Counted from the first letter of the stretch, positions 17,677 through 26,537 are shown. The stretch: DNA of 64,000 nucleotides from GCA-003244245 sp050699435 (GCA_050699435.1 JBOHGM010000009.1:9479-73478); one strand, 5' to 3'. The notes: generated from the sequence alone by a model not told the origin. Numbers and translations are program-made.

Positions 17677-18084
17677 GTGGCCGACCGACCCCGCCGCCGG
17701 GTGGGCGAGCGGATCAACCCGCTACGGGTGGTGTGCCGACGCTGCGGCGAAACCCCCTGGGAAGGCGACGAGCCGGTCGAGGCCCCCCGGCAGCTCCTCG
17801 CCGACTTCGCCGACTCGTCCTGCCCCCTCGGAGGCACCACCGCGGGCTGCCCGTCCACCACCGAGGCCCAGGAAACGGAACGGGAAGCGCAGCCACTGAC
17901 CCGGATCGAGCGGCTACGGGAGATCGTGGACACCATCAGCACCGCGATCCAGACCAACCGTGACGACATCACGACCCTGAAACAGCAGCGCACCGCACTA
18001 GCCGGGCGGGTCACGACACTGGAGCAGGAGAACACCGCGCTAAAAGCCAGGGTCACTGCGCTGGAGCAGCGCCCACCGGCCTGA
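17677..18084 (+). CDS. Zinc-site plus coiled-coil phage protein, unknown function
   Basis: 135 residues from GTG 17677, chosen for GAAGGGGGA just upstream; GTG 17659 would overlap the previous stop and add six residues. The N-terminal part has CRRCGE and a second Cys near SSCPLGG; the C-terminal half is a heptad-type coiled coil (TLKQQRTALAGRVTTLEQEN). It occupies the slot where holin or endolysin genes often follow tail genes, but it has neither transmembrane segments nor a lytic domain. Last + strand gene before the convergent conjugation module. Confidence 0.5.
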   Translation: MADRPRRRVGERINPLRVVCRRCGETPWEGDEPVEAPRQLLADFADSSCPLGGTTAGCPSTTEAQETEREAQPLTRIERLREIVDTISTAIQTNRDDITTLKQQRTALAGRVTTLEQENTALKARVTALEQRPPA

Positions 18085-18243
18085 CCTACGATCAGCCCTC
18101 GATCGGCGCCGGGCCTGATGGCATAGCCAAGGCTTTTCCTTCGCCATTTTCCTCTCCCACTCGGCAAGGTGAAACCGCACGACGTCGCTGGTATCAGGCC
18201 CCAGCGCAGGCATTGTCACGGTCCCCGAGGGTAAAGACGTGTG

Positions 18244-19725
18244 TCAGACCCGGGTGGTGGCGACTCGCCGGGCGGCGCGGGCCAGCTCGGCGTAGTCGCT
18301 GCCGCGGCGGGACTCCAGCGCCTCGACCAGTGGTGGGAGCCAGATCTGCCGCACCACCCGCGAGCGGCTGCGCGCGGTCTCTTTGAGCGCTGAGGAGGCC
18401 AGCTGCGGCGCTCCCGAGTCGCCGCTGAGCACGTGCAACCGCGCCCGGGCCAAGTCAGCGACGACGGCTCCGCGCCGGTGGGTGCCGTAGGTCTTGGAGG
18501 CCATCGTGAGAGCCGCCTCAGCGGTGTCGAGCTGCCCGCAGTGCATCCACGTCAACGCGCTGACCAGGTCCATGTTGGCCGCGGCGTGCGCGTCGGGGGG
18601 TTCCCACCCGTCCCGCGCTTTCGCCACATGGCCGTTCGCCTGTGCGCGCACGGACGGGGAGTCATCCAGCCGGGACAGCACGAACGCAATCACGATGTCG
18701 CACTGCGACCCGAGCGCGGCCACCCGCGGATCGTTACGGGGCGCGTCCAGCAAGCGCACACCAGCGAACTGGGCGGTTTTCAGCGCGTCGTTAGCCCGGT
18801 CGCCCTCGGCTAGCATCATCGCGGCCCAGCGCAGCGCGTACGCCGACTGATAGACATCCCCGGCGTCGGTCGCCAGCTCCACCGCGCGAGCGAAATGGTA
18901 CAGCGCGCGGGCGAGCGCGCCGCAGTCATAGCAGCACCACCCGGTGAGCGTGTATAGCTCGGCGAGCTCGCCCTGCAGCTCCTGCCGGGTGGTCTCGGTG
19001 GCCTCGGCGTGCAGCCACTGGCTAGCCCAGTCGGTAAGCGCGACCGCGGCCCCGGCTTGGCCGCCGTGGGTGCGCTGCATCGTGCGCAGGTTCTCCCGGT
19101 GCCCCCGCAGCATCACAAGGTCGCTGGCGCCGATCCGGGCCGGCACGTGGCCCGTCAAGGCGGGGATGGGCAGGTCCGGGTCGCGCTGCCCGATCCCCGG
19201 GACCAGGCCACCCACCATGGCGGCCGCGCCCAGGGCCATCAGGTGTTGCTCCAAACGGCGGCGTAGCACGTCGGCACCCTCTCCAGCGGTGGTGACCGTG
19301 ACACCCCCAGGGTAGGCGCCGGGTGGGCCGTAGTAGCGGCCGTCGGGTCCCCAGTAGGACAGGCCCATCCGTTCCGGGGGGATAGCCAGACCCTCGGCGG
19401 CGCGCTCGATCACGTCGTAGACCCGCACCCGCACCCGGCGCCCGGTCATGATGTCCGCGATCTCGGATTGGCTGCTGCCGGTCAGTACCGCGATCCGCCG
19501 TTGCACCACCCCGGCGGCGTTGAGCCAGCGGTAGAGCGCGCCGATGTCGCGCCCGGCCAGCACCGGCTTGAGGTCGGGTGCGGCATACCAATCCGGTGCG
19601 AGACCGGTGGGTTGCTCCGCCTTCGTCGGCTCGGGTGGCTGCTCGGGTGGCTGCTCGGCCGGGGGTGTCTGCTCGCCGCGCTGGGCGCCGCCGCTGGCGA
19701 GGTTGTCCGCGTGTCCGTAGCTCAT
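18244..19725 (-). CDS. XRE-like regulator with TPR domain
   Basis: 493 residues from ATG 19725 (MSYGHADNLASGG). A Pro/Glu-rich linker precedes the DNA-binding part: LKPVLAGRDIGALYRWLNAA, then TGSSQSEIADIMTGRRVRVR, an XRE-type helix-turn-helix. The rest is tetratricopeptide-like helices (ELYTLTGWCCYDCGALARAL onward), ending LVEALESRRGSDYAELARAA. This architecture is common in regulators linked to actinomycete conjugative elements. The frame is open upstream into the 19860-20112 gene because that gene is frameshifted; the true start is internal. It is last in the minus-strand module and could control it. Two degraded relatives lie at 29.2-29.75 kb. Confidence 0.7.
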   Translation of the reverse strand: MSYGHADNLASGGAQRGEQTPPAEQPPEQPPEPTKAEQPTGLAPDWYAAPDLKPVLAGRDIGALYRWLNAAGVVQRRIAVLTGSSQSEIADIMTGRRVRVRVYDVIERAAEGLAIPPERMGLSYWGPDGRYYGPPGAYPGGVTVTTAGEGADVLRRRLEQHLMALGAAAMVGGLVPGIGQRDPDLPIPALTGHVPARIGASDLVMLRGHRENLRTMQRTHGGQAGAAVALTDWASQWLHAEATETTRQELQGELAELYTLTGWCCYDCGALARALYHFARAVELATDAGDVYQSAYALRWAAMMLAEGDRANDALKTAQFAGVRLLDAPRNDPRVAALGSQCDIVIAFVLSRLDDSPSVRAQANGHVAKARDGWEPPDAHAAANMDLVSALTWMHCGQLDTAEAALTMASKTYGTHRRGAVVADLARARLHVLSGDSGAPQLASSALKETARSRSRVVRQIWLPPLVEALESRRGSDYAELARAARRVATTRV

Positions 19726-19859
19726 TTCGTCACCGTCTCTCTCGGTGCGTTGTGTGATGGGGGGCACCGTAGTCCCCTCCCCGGTAGGGTGATGATCGGC
19801 CCGGCTGGTCGCGGCGACCGTGACAGGCGTCTTCTCTCCGGCCAGCCGGACCCTCACGG

Positions 19860-20112
19860 CTAGTGGTCGTGCCAGAGCCGGGCGCCGAGGCGTAGCCGCC
19901 GTCCCCGGCCGCCACAGCGTCGGCAGGACCGGAACGCCCGCCCGGAGGGGGAGCGGGTGCCTGCCGGTGCCCTCGCAGCCTCCGCACGCGGTCCAGGGCC
20001 ACAGGGCGCAGGCCAGGGCGTAGCTGATGACCCAGACCAGGGCGAGCGTGCCGAGGGGTCCGAAGGGTAAGCCGCCGCTAGCGGTGGCTGCGGTGAGTAA
20101 CAGAATGGTCAT
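19860..20112 (-). pseudogene. Small zinc-finger membrane protein, frameshifted
   Basis: From ATG 20112: a transmembrane helix (LGTLALVWVISYALACALW) then CGGCEGTGRH. In another frame the expected end continues as CRRCGGRGRRLRLGARLW and stops at 19860-19862. Two CxxCxGxG-like motifs behind a membrane helix are typical of DnaJ-type zinc-finger proteins encoded beside traB in actinomycete conjugative elements. The total length, 253 bases, is not a multiple of three, so one base differs from the intact gene, in the C/G-rich stretch about 19935-19955. Without repair the frame runs through into the regulator. Confidence 0.7.
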
Positions 20113-20192
20113 GGCGTCTCCCGGGTGTTGGGGCGGGGAGGGAGGCAGGGGGGCAGGGGTGGACACGGCGTCCAGCCGGGCCTGAAGGGGTC

Positions 20193-20302
20193 GCCTCCCC
20201 AGGCAGGCGGAGCCTCCCTAAAGGCCATAAGTGCAGGTCAGTGCGGGGAGGCAGGCCGGGGAGGCAGCCGGGGAGAACTCCCTGCGTTAGGCCCGCCTCC
20301 CC
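20193..20302. repeat. GGGGAGGC octamer cluster, candidate TraB-recognition (clt) region
   Basis: The 200-base gap after traB contains GGGGAGGC at 20245-20252 and 20258-20265, and its complement GCCTCCCC at 20193-20200 and 20295-20302. Near copies occur at 20213-20220 and about 20306. Pock-forming Streptomyces plasmids have clusters of 8-bp TraB-recognition sequences beside traB. Here the cluster is also adjacent to traB, so I infer such a function. Nothing else is coded in this gap. Confidence 0.4.
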
Positions 20303-20312
20303 GGTCGCCTCC

Positions 20313-22532
20313 CTACGGCGTGTCGTGGTCATCACGATCACGCTCCGCAATCGCCAGGGCCACCCGCTCGGCGTCCACGTACATCAGCCCGCCGGACTTG
20401 ACCGGGATGGCGCCGTCGTCATCGAGCACGGCCGTGAGCCGGGGGAGATCCCAGCTCTCGTACTCGGTGGGGTTGCGCTCCATCAGCCGGCCGAGGACGA
20501 CCTGAGTTCGGACCCTGCGCTCCCCGTCGAGCGCCTCGGCGATATCCGCGAGGTGGTCAACCTCGTCCGCGTCCTCGATCTGCTCCGGGGCCGGTTCGCG
20601 GGCGACGGCCCGGCCGGCGCGGTGCAGGATCGTCATGGCCCGCTCAATCACCGGGTAGGCGTCCTGGGTGGCCACGTAGTGAGTGCGGACGATGGCGAAG
20701 GCTTGGCCTTTGGGGATGTCTTCGACCTCCCCGGTCGCCACGACCGTCCCGGCGTCCGCGCCGGGGCGCAGATCCTGCGGACGGGCACCCCGGTCCGCGG
20801 CATCGGCCAGGACCATCTTCGCCGTCTCGAAGTTCGGCACGTTCAGCGCGCACCGGACGTGCGCGCCCTCCCGGACCTGAACCGGCAGGGTGCGGTTATC
20901 CGGCCGCTGGGTGGCCTGGACCAGGTGAACGTTCACCGCGCGGGCCTGGTCGTGCAGCCGCTTCGCGGCCCGCCAGGCCCGCGCGTCGTCCTTGGTCCCG
21001 CCGATCGGGTGCGGGGCGCCGTAGAGCACCTGGCACTCGTCCACGATCAGCCACACCGGGTGGAACCCGGACCCGGGCCGGCGGGAGATCTCCCGCTTGA
21101 TGTTGCCAACGATCCCGGCGGCCGACTTCGCCGCGTACCGGCGCCGCATCTCCGCGACGCCCCATTCGAGCATGTCGGTGGTGGCCTCGGCGTCCTCATC
21201 CGCGCTGCCCTCGATCAGGGTCACCGCCCGCGGCCGGAACATCGACCAGTCGCCGTCCCCCTTCAGGTCCGCGATGTGCAGCTCGACGGTGGGGTCCAGG
21301 GCCAGACCGAGCGCGAGCAGCCGCACCACCGTGGTTTTGCCCTGCTTGGAGGTGGCCCCGACCAGCCAGTGCTTCTGCAGCATCCCGACCGCGATCTGTT
21401 CCGAGCGCATCGTGACGCCCCACGGCAGCCGGTCCCGGAACACGTCGAACTCGCCGTCGAACTGCAGCGGCCACGGTGGCGCGGACTTGTCCATCGTTCC
21501 CTTGTCCGCGATCCAGACGTCGAGCACGCGAGCGTCCGCGTCGGGCTGGCGCTGCGGCCACACCTCGTGGCGGTGCCGGCCGAGGTTCCCCGCGAACAGC
21601 TCAACCTTCTGAGACGGCAGCAGATCAGCCGCCATCACCCCCATCGGCAGCCTGACCTGGGTGTATGTGCCCCCACCCTGCTCCCGGGGCTGTACCACGA
21701 ACTCCAACCGGCCACCGCCGGCCAGAAACTGCGTCAACGCCGGAACCTTGCAGTGCCGCAGCGCCTGGGCGATCAGGTCCGGGCTGATCGTGCTGTCGAC
21801 CTCGGCGTGCTGCTGCTCGTTCAGCAGCCACCGCGGCGCCTTCCCGGTCGTCATGCCTTCCCGCCACGCCGCCCACAGCACCGCCGGGGGTGTGATCACC
21901 AGGCCGACCGTGAGGAGCACCGGCACGGCGTCGAAGGCGAACCGGACCGCGCCCATCACCCCGTGGAGAACCCCGAGGAACTCCCCGGCACCGGAGAGCT
22001 GCGCCAGCAGACCCACCAGCAGGATCAGCACCACCAGACCGACCAGGGCGCCGGCGGCCACGATGGCGACACCGGCCGCGATCTTCGGTGCCTCCATCAG
22101 CCGCTTGTGCCGCCGGTCCTTAGCGTCCTCACGGCTGGCGATCAACCGGGCGACCTGCTCCCGGTCACCCGCAGCCTCGGCCGCCGTGATCGCCCGGCGG
22201 TGGGTGCCGAACGTGGCCGAGTCGTAACCACGCTTCGCCCACGAACCGAGGCCCTGCCCGATCGTCACCCCAGCCCGCAGGGTGGCCCGGCTCGCACCCA
22301 CGGTGCGCTCCGCAGGCCGGGCCACGCGCACCAGCACTGTCACGGGCGCGTAGCGCTGCAGCCCCCCGGTGCGCTCGGCGTATTCCTGCTCGTCGACCAG
22401 CTCGGCGTCGAGCACCTCCGGGGCCGGTTCCAACTCCGCCCCGGCTGCCACGTCCGGCACCTGCCGGGCACCGGGGAAGGGCACCAGCAGGCCGCCCTGC
22501 TCCTGCTCGTCCTCACGCTCGGGTGCAGTCAT
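20313..22532 (-). CDS. TraB/FtsK-SpoIIIE-like conjugative DNA translocase
   Basis: 739 residues. Two hydrophobic segments (LVVLILLVGLLAQL and PVLLTVGLVITPPAVLW) anchor it in the membrane. The P-loop GATSKQGKT is at residues 392-400 and Walker B-like VWLIVDECQ about residue 495. The C-terminus has the winged-helix-like part with IEDADEVDHLADIAEALDGE. Actinomycete AICEs move double-stranded DNA with one such hexameric ATPase. Length and order (TM, motor, wHTH) agree. Its ATG overlaps the DUF2637 stop by four bases, so the two are translationally coupled. The frame is intact. Confidence 0.85.
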   Translation of the reverse strand: MTAPEREDEQEQGGLLVPFPGARQVPDVAAGAELEPAPEVLDAELVDEQEYAERTGGLQRYAPVTVLVRVARPAERTVGASRATLRAGVTIGQGLGSWAKRGYDSATFGTHRRAITAAEAAGDREQVARLIASREDAKDRRHKRLMEAPKIAAGVAIVAAGALVGLVVLILLVGLLAQLSGAGEFLGVLHGVMGAVRFAFDAVPVLLTVGLVITPPAVLWAAWREGMTTGKAPRWLLNEQQHAEVDSTISPDLIAQALRHCKVPALTQFLAGGGRLEFVVQPREQGGGTYTQVRLPMGVMAADLLPSQKVELFAGNLGRHRHEVWPQRQPDADARVLDVWIADKGTMDKSAPPWPLQFDGEFDVFRDRLPWGVTMRSEQIAVGMLQKHWLVGATSKQGKTTVVRLLALGLALDPTVELHIADLKGDGDWSMFRPRAVTLIEGSADEDAEATTDMLEWGVAEMRRRYAAKSAAGIVGNIKREISRRPGSGFHPVWLIVDECQVLYGAPHPIGGTKDDARAWRAAKRLHDQARAVNVHLVQATQRPDNRTLPVQVREGAHVRCALNVPNFETAKMVLADAADRGARPQDLRPGADAGTVVATGEVEDIPKGQAFAIVRTHYVATQDAYPVIERAMTILHRAGRAVAREPAPEQIEDADEVDHLADIAEALDGERRVRTQVVLGRLMERNPTEYESWDLPRLTAVLDDDGAIPVKSGGLMYVDAERVALAIAERDRDDHDTP

Positions 22533-23554
22533 CGCGCGCCCTCCTTCCGGGCCGTTCCGTTGTGGCCGGTGACCTGGGCAAGCAGCTGACCGGCCCGGTA
22601 CTCGCTGAGGTCCAGCTCCTGGGCGACGGTGCGCCGACCAGGTGGGCGACCGGGCGGCCTGGCCGCGACCAGCGCGGCCACCCGGTCGACCAGGGGGTCA
22701 TCCGGGGGTTCGGGGGTGGGCGACGAGCCGCCCCCGGTGCTGTCGTCGCAGTCCCCGGCGGGTGCCTCCGGCGGGTCCTGGTCGCCGGGTGGCTGCCGGG
22801 TGGGCGACGGCTCGCCCGGGTGGTCGACCGCCTCCGGGTGGCGCAGTGCTGCCGCCGACCCCGTGCCGTTGACCTGCTCCGATGCGTTCGAGTTGGCGTC
22901 GCCACTGCGAGCGCCGTCGCTGCTCAGCGGGCCCGTCACGGCACCGTTTCCGGCCACCTGGTCGACGGCTGGGCGACCGGTGGGCGACCGGTGGGCGACC
23001 AGGTCGCCCACCCGGGCGAACGGGGCGGCCGGAGCGGCAGCCGGGCCGATCGGCGGGCCGCTCATGGCCGGGTGCAACCGCGGGGTGGGTGACGGGGTGG
23101 GCGATGTGCTCACCGGGTGGTCGACGGGTGCGATCGGTTCCGGCTCTACGGTCGGCCGGGTGGCTGGTCTGCGCTGCTGCAGCAGCAACTCGAACGCGGC
23201 AGCGAACGCCAGCGGCGGCCACGACGCCAGCAACCGGGCGGTGACGGTCGGCTCAGCCGCCGCGATGTTGCACGCCAACGACGCGGCCACCCCACCGAGC
23301 AGCGCCACCCACGCCAGCCACCCACCCGGCAGCCCGGCCCGGCGCCGCACCAGCAACACCATCGACGCCGCCACGATCAGCCCATCCACCGAGGCGGGAA
23401 TCAGCCACGACCGCCACTCCTCACCCGCCCGCTCGGCCACCTCTTGCATGTGGCTGTACGACACGGTGGCGGCGACCGCGGCGACCACCACCACGGCGGC
23501 CACCGTGACCGCCCGCACCGTGCGGGACACCGGCGGTGCTTGCCGGGCGGTCAT
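22529..23554 (-). CDS. DUF2637 membrane protein (spread-type) with wHTH-like C-terminus
   Basis: 341 residues. Four transmembrane segments in the first 135 residues (AVTVAAVVVVAAVAATVSYS, LIPASVDGLIVAASMVLLVR, LAWVALLGGVAASLACNIAA, ASWPPLAFAAAFELLL) form the DUF2637 domain found in Spd-like intramycelial spread proteins. A Pro/Arg/Ser-rich linker leads to a helical region VAALVAARPPGRPPGRRTVA and DLSEYRAGQLLAQVTG resembling a winged helix. Its start overlaps the upstream gene stop (ATGA) and its stop overlaps traB. Likely acts with TraB in transfer or spread between mycelial cells. Confidence 0.7.
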   Translation of the reverse strand: MTARQAPPVSRTVRAVTVAAVVVVAAVAATVSYSHMQEVAERAGEEWRSWLIPASVDGLIVAASMVLLVRRRAGLPGGWLAWVALLGGVAASLACNIAAAEPTVTARLLASWPPLAFAAAFELLLQQRRPATRPTVEPEPIAPVDHPVSTSPTPSPTPRLHPAMSGPPIGPAAAPAAPFARVGDLVAHRSPTGRPAVDQVAGNGAVTGPLSSDGARSGDANSNASEQVNGTGSAAALRHPEAVDHPGEPSPTRQPPGDQDPPEAPAGDCDDSTGGGSSPTPEPPDDPLVDRVAALVAARPPGRPPGRRTVAQELDLSEYRAGQLLAQVTGHNGTARKEGAR

Positions 23555-24206
23555 GACTCACCGTCCGGTGGCGTCTCGGTGTCCAGCTCGTCGAGCGGGC
23601 GGAGCGGGTCGCCCAGCGCCCGGTCCCCGGGTGCGCGGCCTCCCGCCGCGCCCGCCGGATCACCGCGGCGAGGGTGTCGACCGTGGCGTGGTCCTGCCGG
23701 GCGGTGATGAGCAGCGAGGCCCGCTCGGCCACCGTCAGCGGCGGGTCACCGAGCGCGTCGAGCAGCGCCACCAGCCGCCGCAACTGCCACGACGGCAGGT
23801 GATCCATCGGGTCAGCCGCCGGTGGCTGCTCGCCGAGCAGGGCGAGCACCTCGGCGTGCCGGGCGTCATCGATCAGCCCGTGGCGCAGCTGCCCGCGTGC
23901 CCAGCTACGCAGCCCGGCGGGCAACTCATCGGCATCCAGGCCCATCGCGGCCGCCACCTGCTCAAGCCCGGCCCCGGCGTCGAGTGCCTCGCACGCCATC
24001 ACCCACCGCCCGGACAGGGCACGGTCGGACAACGCCGCGGTGTAGGCCAGCTCAGCCACCGCGTGCCCGGTCCGTTCAGCATCGGACAGGTGCGCGATGC
24101 CGAGCCGGTGCATGCTCAGCGCCGCCGCGTGCCGCTCGGCGTGCCCGACCAGGTCAGCGAGGCCCACCGAGTGCCCGATCTCCTCCGGGCGGGTCGGTTC
24201 AGCCAT
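23551..24206 (-). pseudogene. AICE hypothetical protein, frameshifted near the 3' end
   Basis: Starts MAEPTRPEEIGHSVGLADLV at ATG 24206. A helical protein with MACEALDAGAGLEQVAAAMG, resembling an HTH used in AICE regulatory proteins, and no transmembrane segment. The natural end LRPLDELDTETPPDGES with ATGA overlap onto DUF2637 lies in another frame; the switch falls in the C/G runs about 23615-23640. Uncorrected, the product would run to 23421 with a basic tail. A single-base indel is inferred. Confidence 0.65.
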
Positions 24207-24408
24207 CGCCGTTCACCCCCCGGGCGCGCTGCACACTCGCCTTGCCTCGGGCCGTGTCGGCGACGCGCCGGATCTCCGCGCGCATCTGGTCAGCACTCAT
24301 CCCGTCCGCGTCGTCGGCCACTCGCACGACTTCGGCGAGCAACCAGGCCAGGGCGCCGATCTCCTCACGCGCCGCGGCGTGATCGGATACGTAGGCCGGC
24401 TCAGGCAT
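24199..24408 (-). CDS. Small helical AICE protein, unknown
   Basis: 69 residues from ATG 24408 (MPEPAYVSDHAAAREEIGAL), entirely helical and acidic then basic. It overlaps the downstream gene start by eight bases and its own start overlaps the upstream gene end by eight, so it belongs to the operon. I do not recognise the family. Its intact frame within a module with several frameshifts is noteworthy. Confidence 0.5.
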   Translation of the reverse strand: MPEPAYVSDHAAAREEIGALAWLLAEVVRVADDADGMSADQMRAEIRRVADTARGKASVQRARGVNGDG

Positions 24409-24660
24409 CGCAGCTCACCCCCGCGGTGACCGGCTCGACCAGCTCGGCGCCGAACACCCAGCCACCGCAGGACGGGCAGGCCAGCGACCCGGCCGCGAAC
24501 GCGACCGGGTCGGGCTCAAAGGTGTACCGGCAGCGCGGCTGCCGCACGTCAGCACCAGACCCAGCGGCGGCTGCGCCGGGGGCGGGATCACGACGCGCGA
24601 AAGGGCAATGTCCGGGGGATCGGGGTACGGGCCGGGGGTCGGTGCGGTTGGATTCGTCAC
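24401..24660 (-). pseudogene. Zinc-ribbon protein, one base short
   Basis: GTG 24660 begins with a Pro-rich region (TNPTAPTPGPYPDPPDIALS, then PPPAQPPLGLVLTCGSRAA). The continuation YTFEPDPVAFAAGSLACPSC and GGWVFGAELVEPVTAGVSC, stopping at 24401, is in the next frame. Length 260 bases is one short of a multiple of three; adding one C in the run about 24524-24530 would restore the frame. Two CxxC-type sites suggest metal binding. First gene of the minus-strand module, so its promoter should lie in 24661-24960. Confidence 0.6.
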
Positions 24661-24969
24661 GGGTCTCTCCTGGTTGGTCAGGTAGGGATCAAGGCCCCGG
24701 CCCGCGTTCAGCGCGCGGGTACGGGGCCGCCTTGCTCTTGGCGGCAGGGGAGACCGGCGGAGCACGGGCGTTCCCGGTCCGCGCGTGACGGGTTATGGCG
24801 ATCACTGGTCGGCCCCCCGGGTGTCGTCACCGGGTAGCGGGTGTGGTCGCGATGTGGTCGCAGACTGCGCCGGATTCGGTCCGGCAGGGTCCGATGAGGT
24901 CGGTGAATCAGGCCTGGTGACCTGCGACGATCCGACACTGTCGGGTGTCGTCGGGTATGCCTGCCCTGA
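24661..24969. other. Gene-free stretch upstream of the conjugation module
   Basis: 309 bases between the first gene of the minus-strand module and the tRNA-Thr fragment. No coding frame has convincing composition on either strand. It should hold the promoter for the minus-strand operon and the element end, but I see no clear -10/-35 pair. Replication, excisionase and integrase genes normally placed here in pSAM2-like elements are absent. Confidence 0.5.
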
Positions 24970-25014
24970 CTCGTAATGAGCAGGTCAAGGGTTCGATTCC
25001 CTTAGGCGGCTCCA
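24970..25014 (+). other. tRNA-Thr(CGT) 3' half, integration-site remnant (att)
   Basis: Starts in the anticodon loop (CTCGTAA), continues through anticodon-stem 3' side, T-arm (GGGTTCGATTCC) and acceptor 3' strand to TCCA at 25011-25014. The sequence to the left cannot form the D-arm or the 5' acceptor strand, so it is half a tRNA. This is the usual scar where a site-specific element integrated into a tRNA gene. The first 26 bases recur at 29205-29230. Confidence 0.8.
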
Positions 25015-25049
25015 GCCTCCCACCTGCGGATTCCCGCCAGGTGGGAGGC
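25015..25049 (+). terminator. Strong hairpin after the tRNA-Thr fragment
   Basis: A perfect 12-bp stem (GCCTCCCACCTG with CAGGTGGGAGGC) closes an 11-base loop, directly after the tRNA CCA. No T-run follows. It fits the native terminator of the tRNA-Thr gene, carried with the 3' half. Confidence 0.75.
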
Positions 25050-25098
25050 CGGTACGCCTCACCTGGTCACGGCGATGGTCACCAGCAGCTTGCCGATC

Positions 25099-26415
25099 AT
25101 GGCGGACAGGCGTGAACGAGGCAGCGTCGTCAAGCGGGGGAACGTCTGGCGGGTCCGGGTCTCGGCCGGCATCGACCCAGTCACCGGCAAGCGACTGTGG
25201 TTGTGCGGCACTTGCACTAGCAAGCAGGAGGCGGAGAAGCTCCGCACGAAGTTCCTCGGACAGGTCGACAACAGGAAGGCCAGCCGAACCCGCGCCAGCC
25301 TCGGCGCACTGCTCGACGAGTGGCTGCCGGGCGCGGAGCTCGGGCCAACACCCGGGACAACTACGCCGGGCTCATCGAGCGGTTCATCCGGCCAGCGCTC
25401 GGCGCGCTGCCGCTGAGCAGGGTCACGCCGCAACGGATCGAGCGCCTCTACGGCGAGCTGCGCAGCTGCCGGGCACGCTGCGACGGGCGGCCGTTCGTCG
25501 AGCACCGTCGGCAGGGCGAGCACGACTGCGAGCGGGTCAAGTGCGGGCCGCACGAGTGCCGCCCGCTGGCTCCCTCGTCGGTGCTCGTGTTACACGCCAT
25601 CCTCAGCGGGGCGTTCGAGGCCGCCGTCCGATGGGACTGGGCCAGCGTCAACGTGGCCCGGGTGGCGAAGCGACCGAAACTGCCGCCACCGAACCCGGAC
25701 CCGCCCACGCCGGACCAGGCGGCCGTTCTGGTCAATGCGGCGTGGGCACAGGACGAGATGTGGGCACGCTGGTCTGGCTGGTGATGACGACCGGGATGCG
25801 CCGCGGTGAGGTGCTCGCCCTTCGCTGGCGGCACGTGCACTTCGACCGCCGGGTGCTGGACATCCGGCGCAACTACGTCCAGCGCCGAGGCCGCAAAATC
25901 GAAAAAGACACCAAGACACATCAAATGCGGCGCATCGCGCTCGACCAGGACACGATTGTCGTGCTGGAAGAGCACCGCGACCGGGCGCTGCACCGGGCAA
26001 GGTTGCTCGAGGTGGCTTCCACCGACGATTGGTACCTCTTCTCCAACGATCCGGCCCACGGCCGGCCGTTGAACTGCGGCACTACAGCGCGACCAAGCTG
26101 CTCAGCGCCGGCGTCGACCCGGCCACGGTGTCCGGCCGGCTCGGCCACGGCGGGGGAGGTGCGACCACCCTGCGCGTCTACGCGGCCTGGGTGGCGGCCT
26201 CCGACCAACGAGCAGCCGAGGTGCTGGGCGCCAAAATGCCGAAACGGCGCCCGGGCGAGACGAGTCAGCGTGAGCGGGGGGCTGGGGGCTTACATCAAGA
26301 CGACCTCACGCTCGCCACCATCGTTGGCGCGCACAATAACGGCCGCACCGTCGTCCTTGACGGTTCTGTACACGAAGTCCCCGTAGGCGATGAGACGCCG
26401 GACAGCTTCGGTTAA
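25099..26415 (+). pseudogene. Tyrosine recombinase/integrase, multiply frameshifted
   Basis: The N-terminal DNA-binding part starts MADRRERGSVVKRGNVWRVR (ATG 25099). The core-binding domain continues in a second frame (NTRDNYAGLIERFIRPALGA). The catalytic domain returns in the first frame with TGMRRGEVLALRW (Arg) and KTHQMRRIALD (Lys). It then switches at about 26070 to LRHYSATKLLSAGVDPATVS and GHGGGGATTLRVYAAW (His-x-x-Arg, His, Tyr). Switches occur about 25330, 25775 and 26070; the last also lacks some 35 residues. All catalytic residues are recognisable but no intact protein can be made. Adjacent to the tRNA-Thr fragment, as expected. Confidence 0.85.
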
Positions 26416-26478
26416 GCTGACCTGTTCACGGGCGATCACCCGCTCGATAGCTGCGAGCATTTCATTATTGACAGCCAC
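26290..26478 (-). CDS. Small ribbon-helix-helix-like protein
   Basis: 62 residues: MAVNNEMLAAIERVIAREQV, then SLTEAVRRLIAYGDFVYRTV and a charged beta end. The helix pair followed by a strand resembles small RHH-type or related DNA-binding proteins of actinobacterial islands. It overlaps the 3' end of the integrase pseudogene on the opposite strand. No partner toxin is visible downstream. Real gene status is moderate. Confidence 0.5.
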   Translation of the reverse strand: MAVNNEMLAAIERVIAREQVSLTEAVRRLIAYGDFVYRTVKDDGAAVIVRANDGGEREVVLM

Positions 26479-26537
26479 GTTGATACGGCGAGGTGCTTGC
26501 GGCGCCGAGTCCCTCTCGTTCCGGTACGCTACCCAGC

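Noticed and set aside
24785..24976. Small plus-strand frame before the tRNA-Thr fragment
   Set aside because: No ribosome-binding site, no recognisable motif, and it runs into the att core; treated as noncoding.
24950..25014. Intact tRNA-Thr gene
   Set aside because: Only the 3' half can be folded; upstream bases do not pair with the acceptor or anticodon stem and there is no D-arm.
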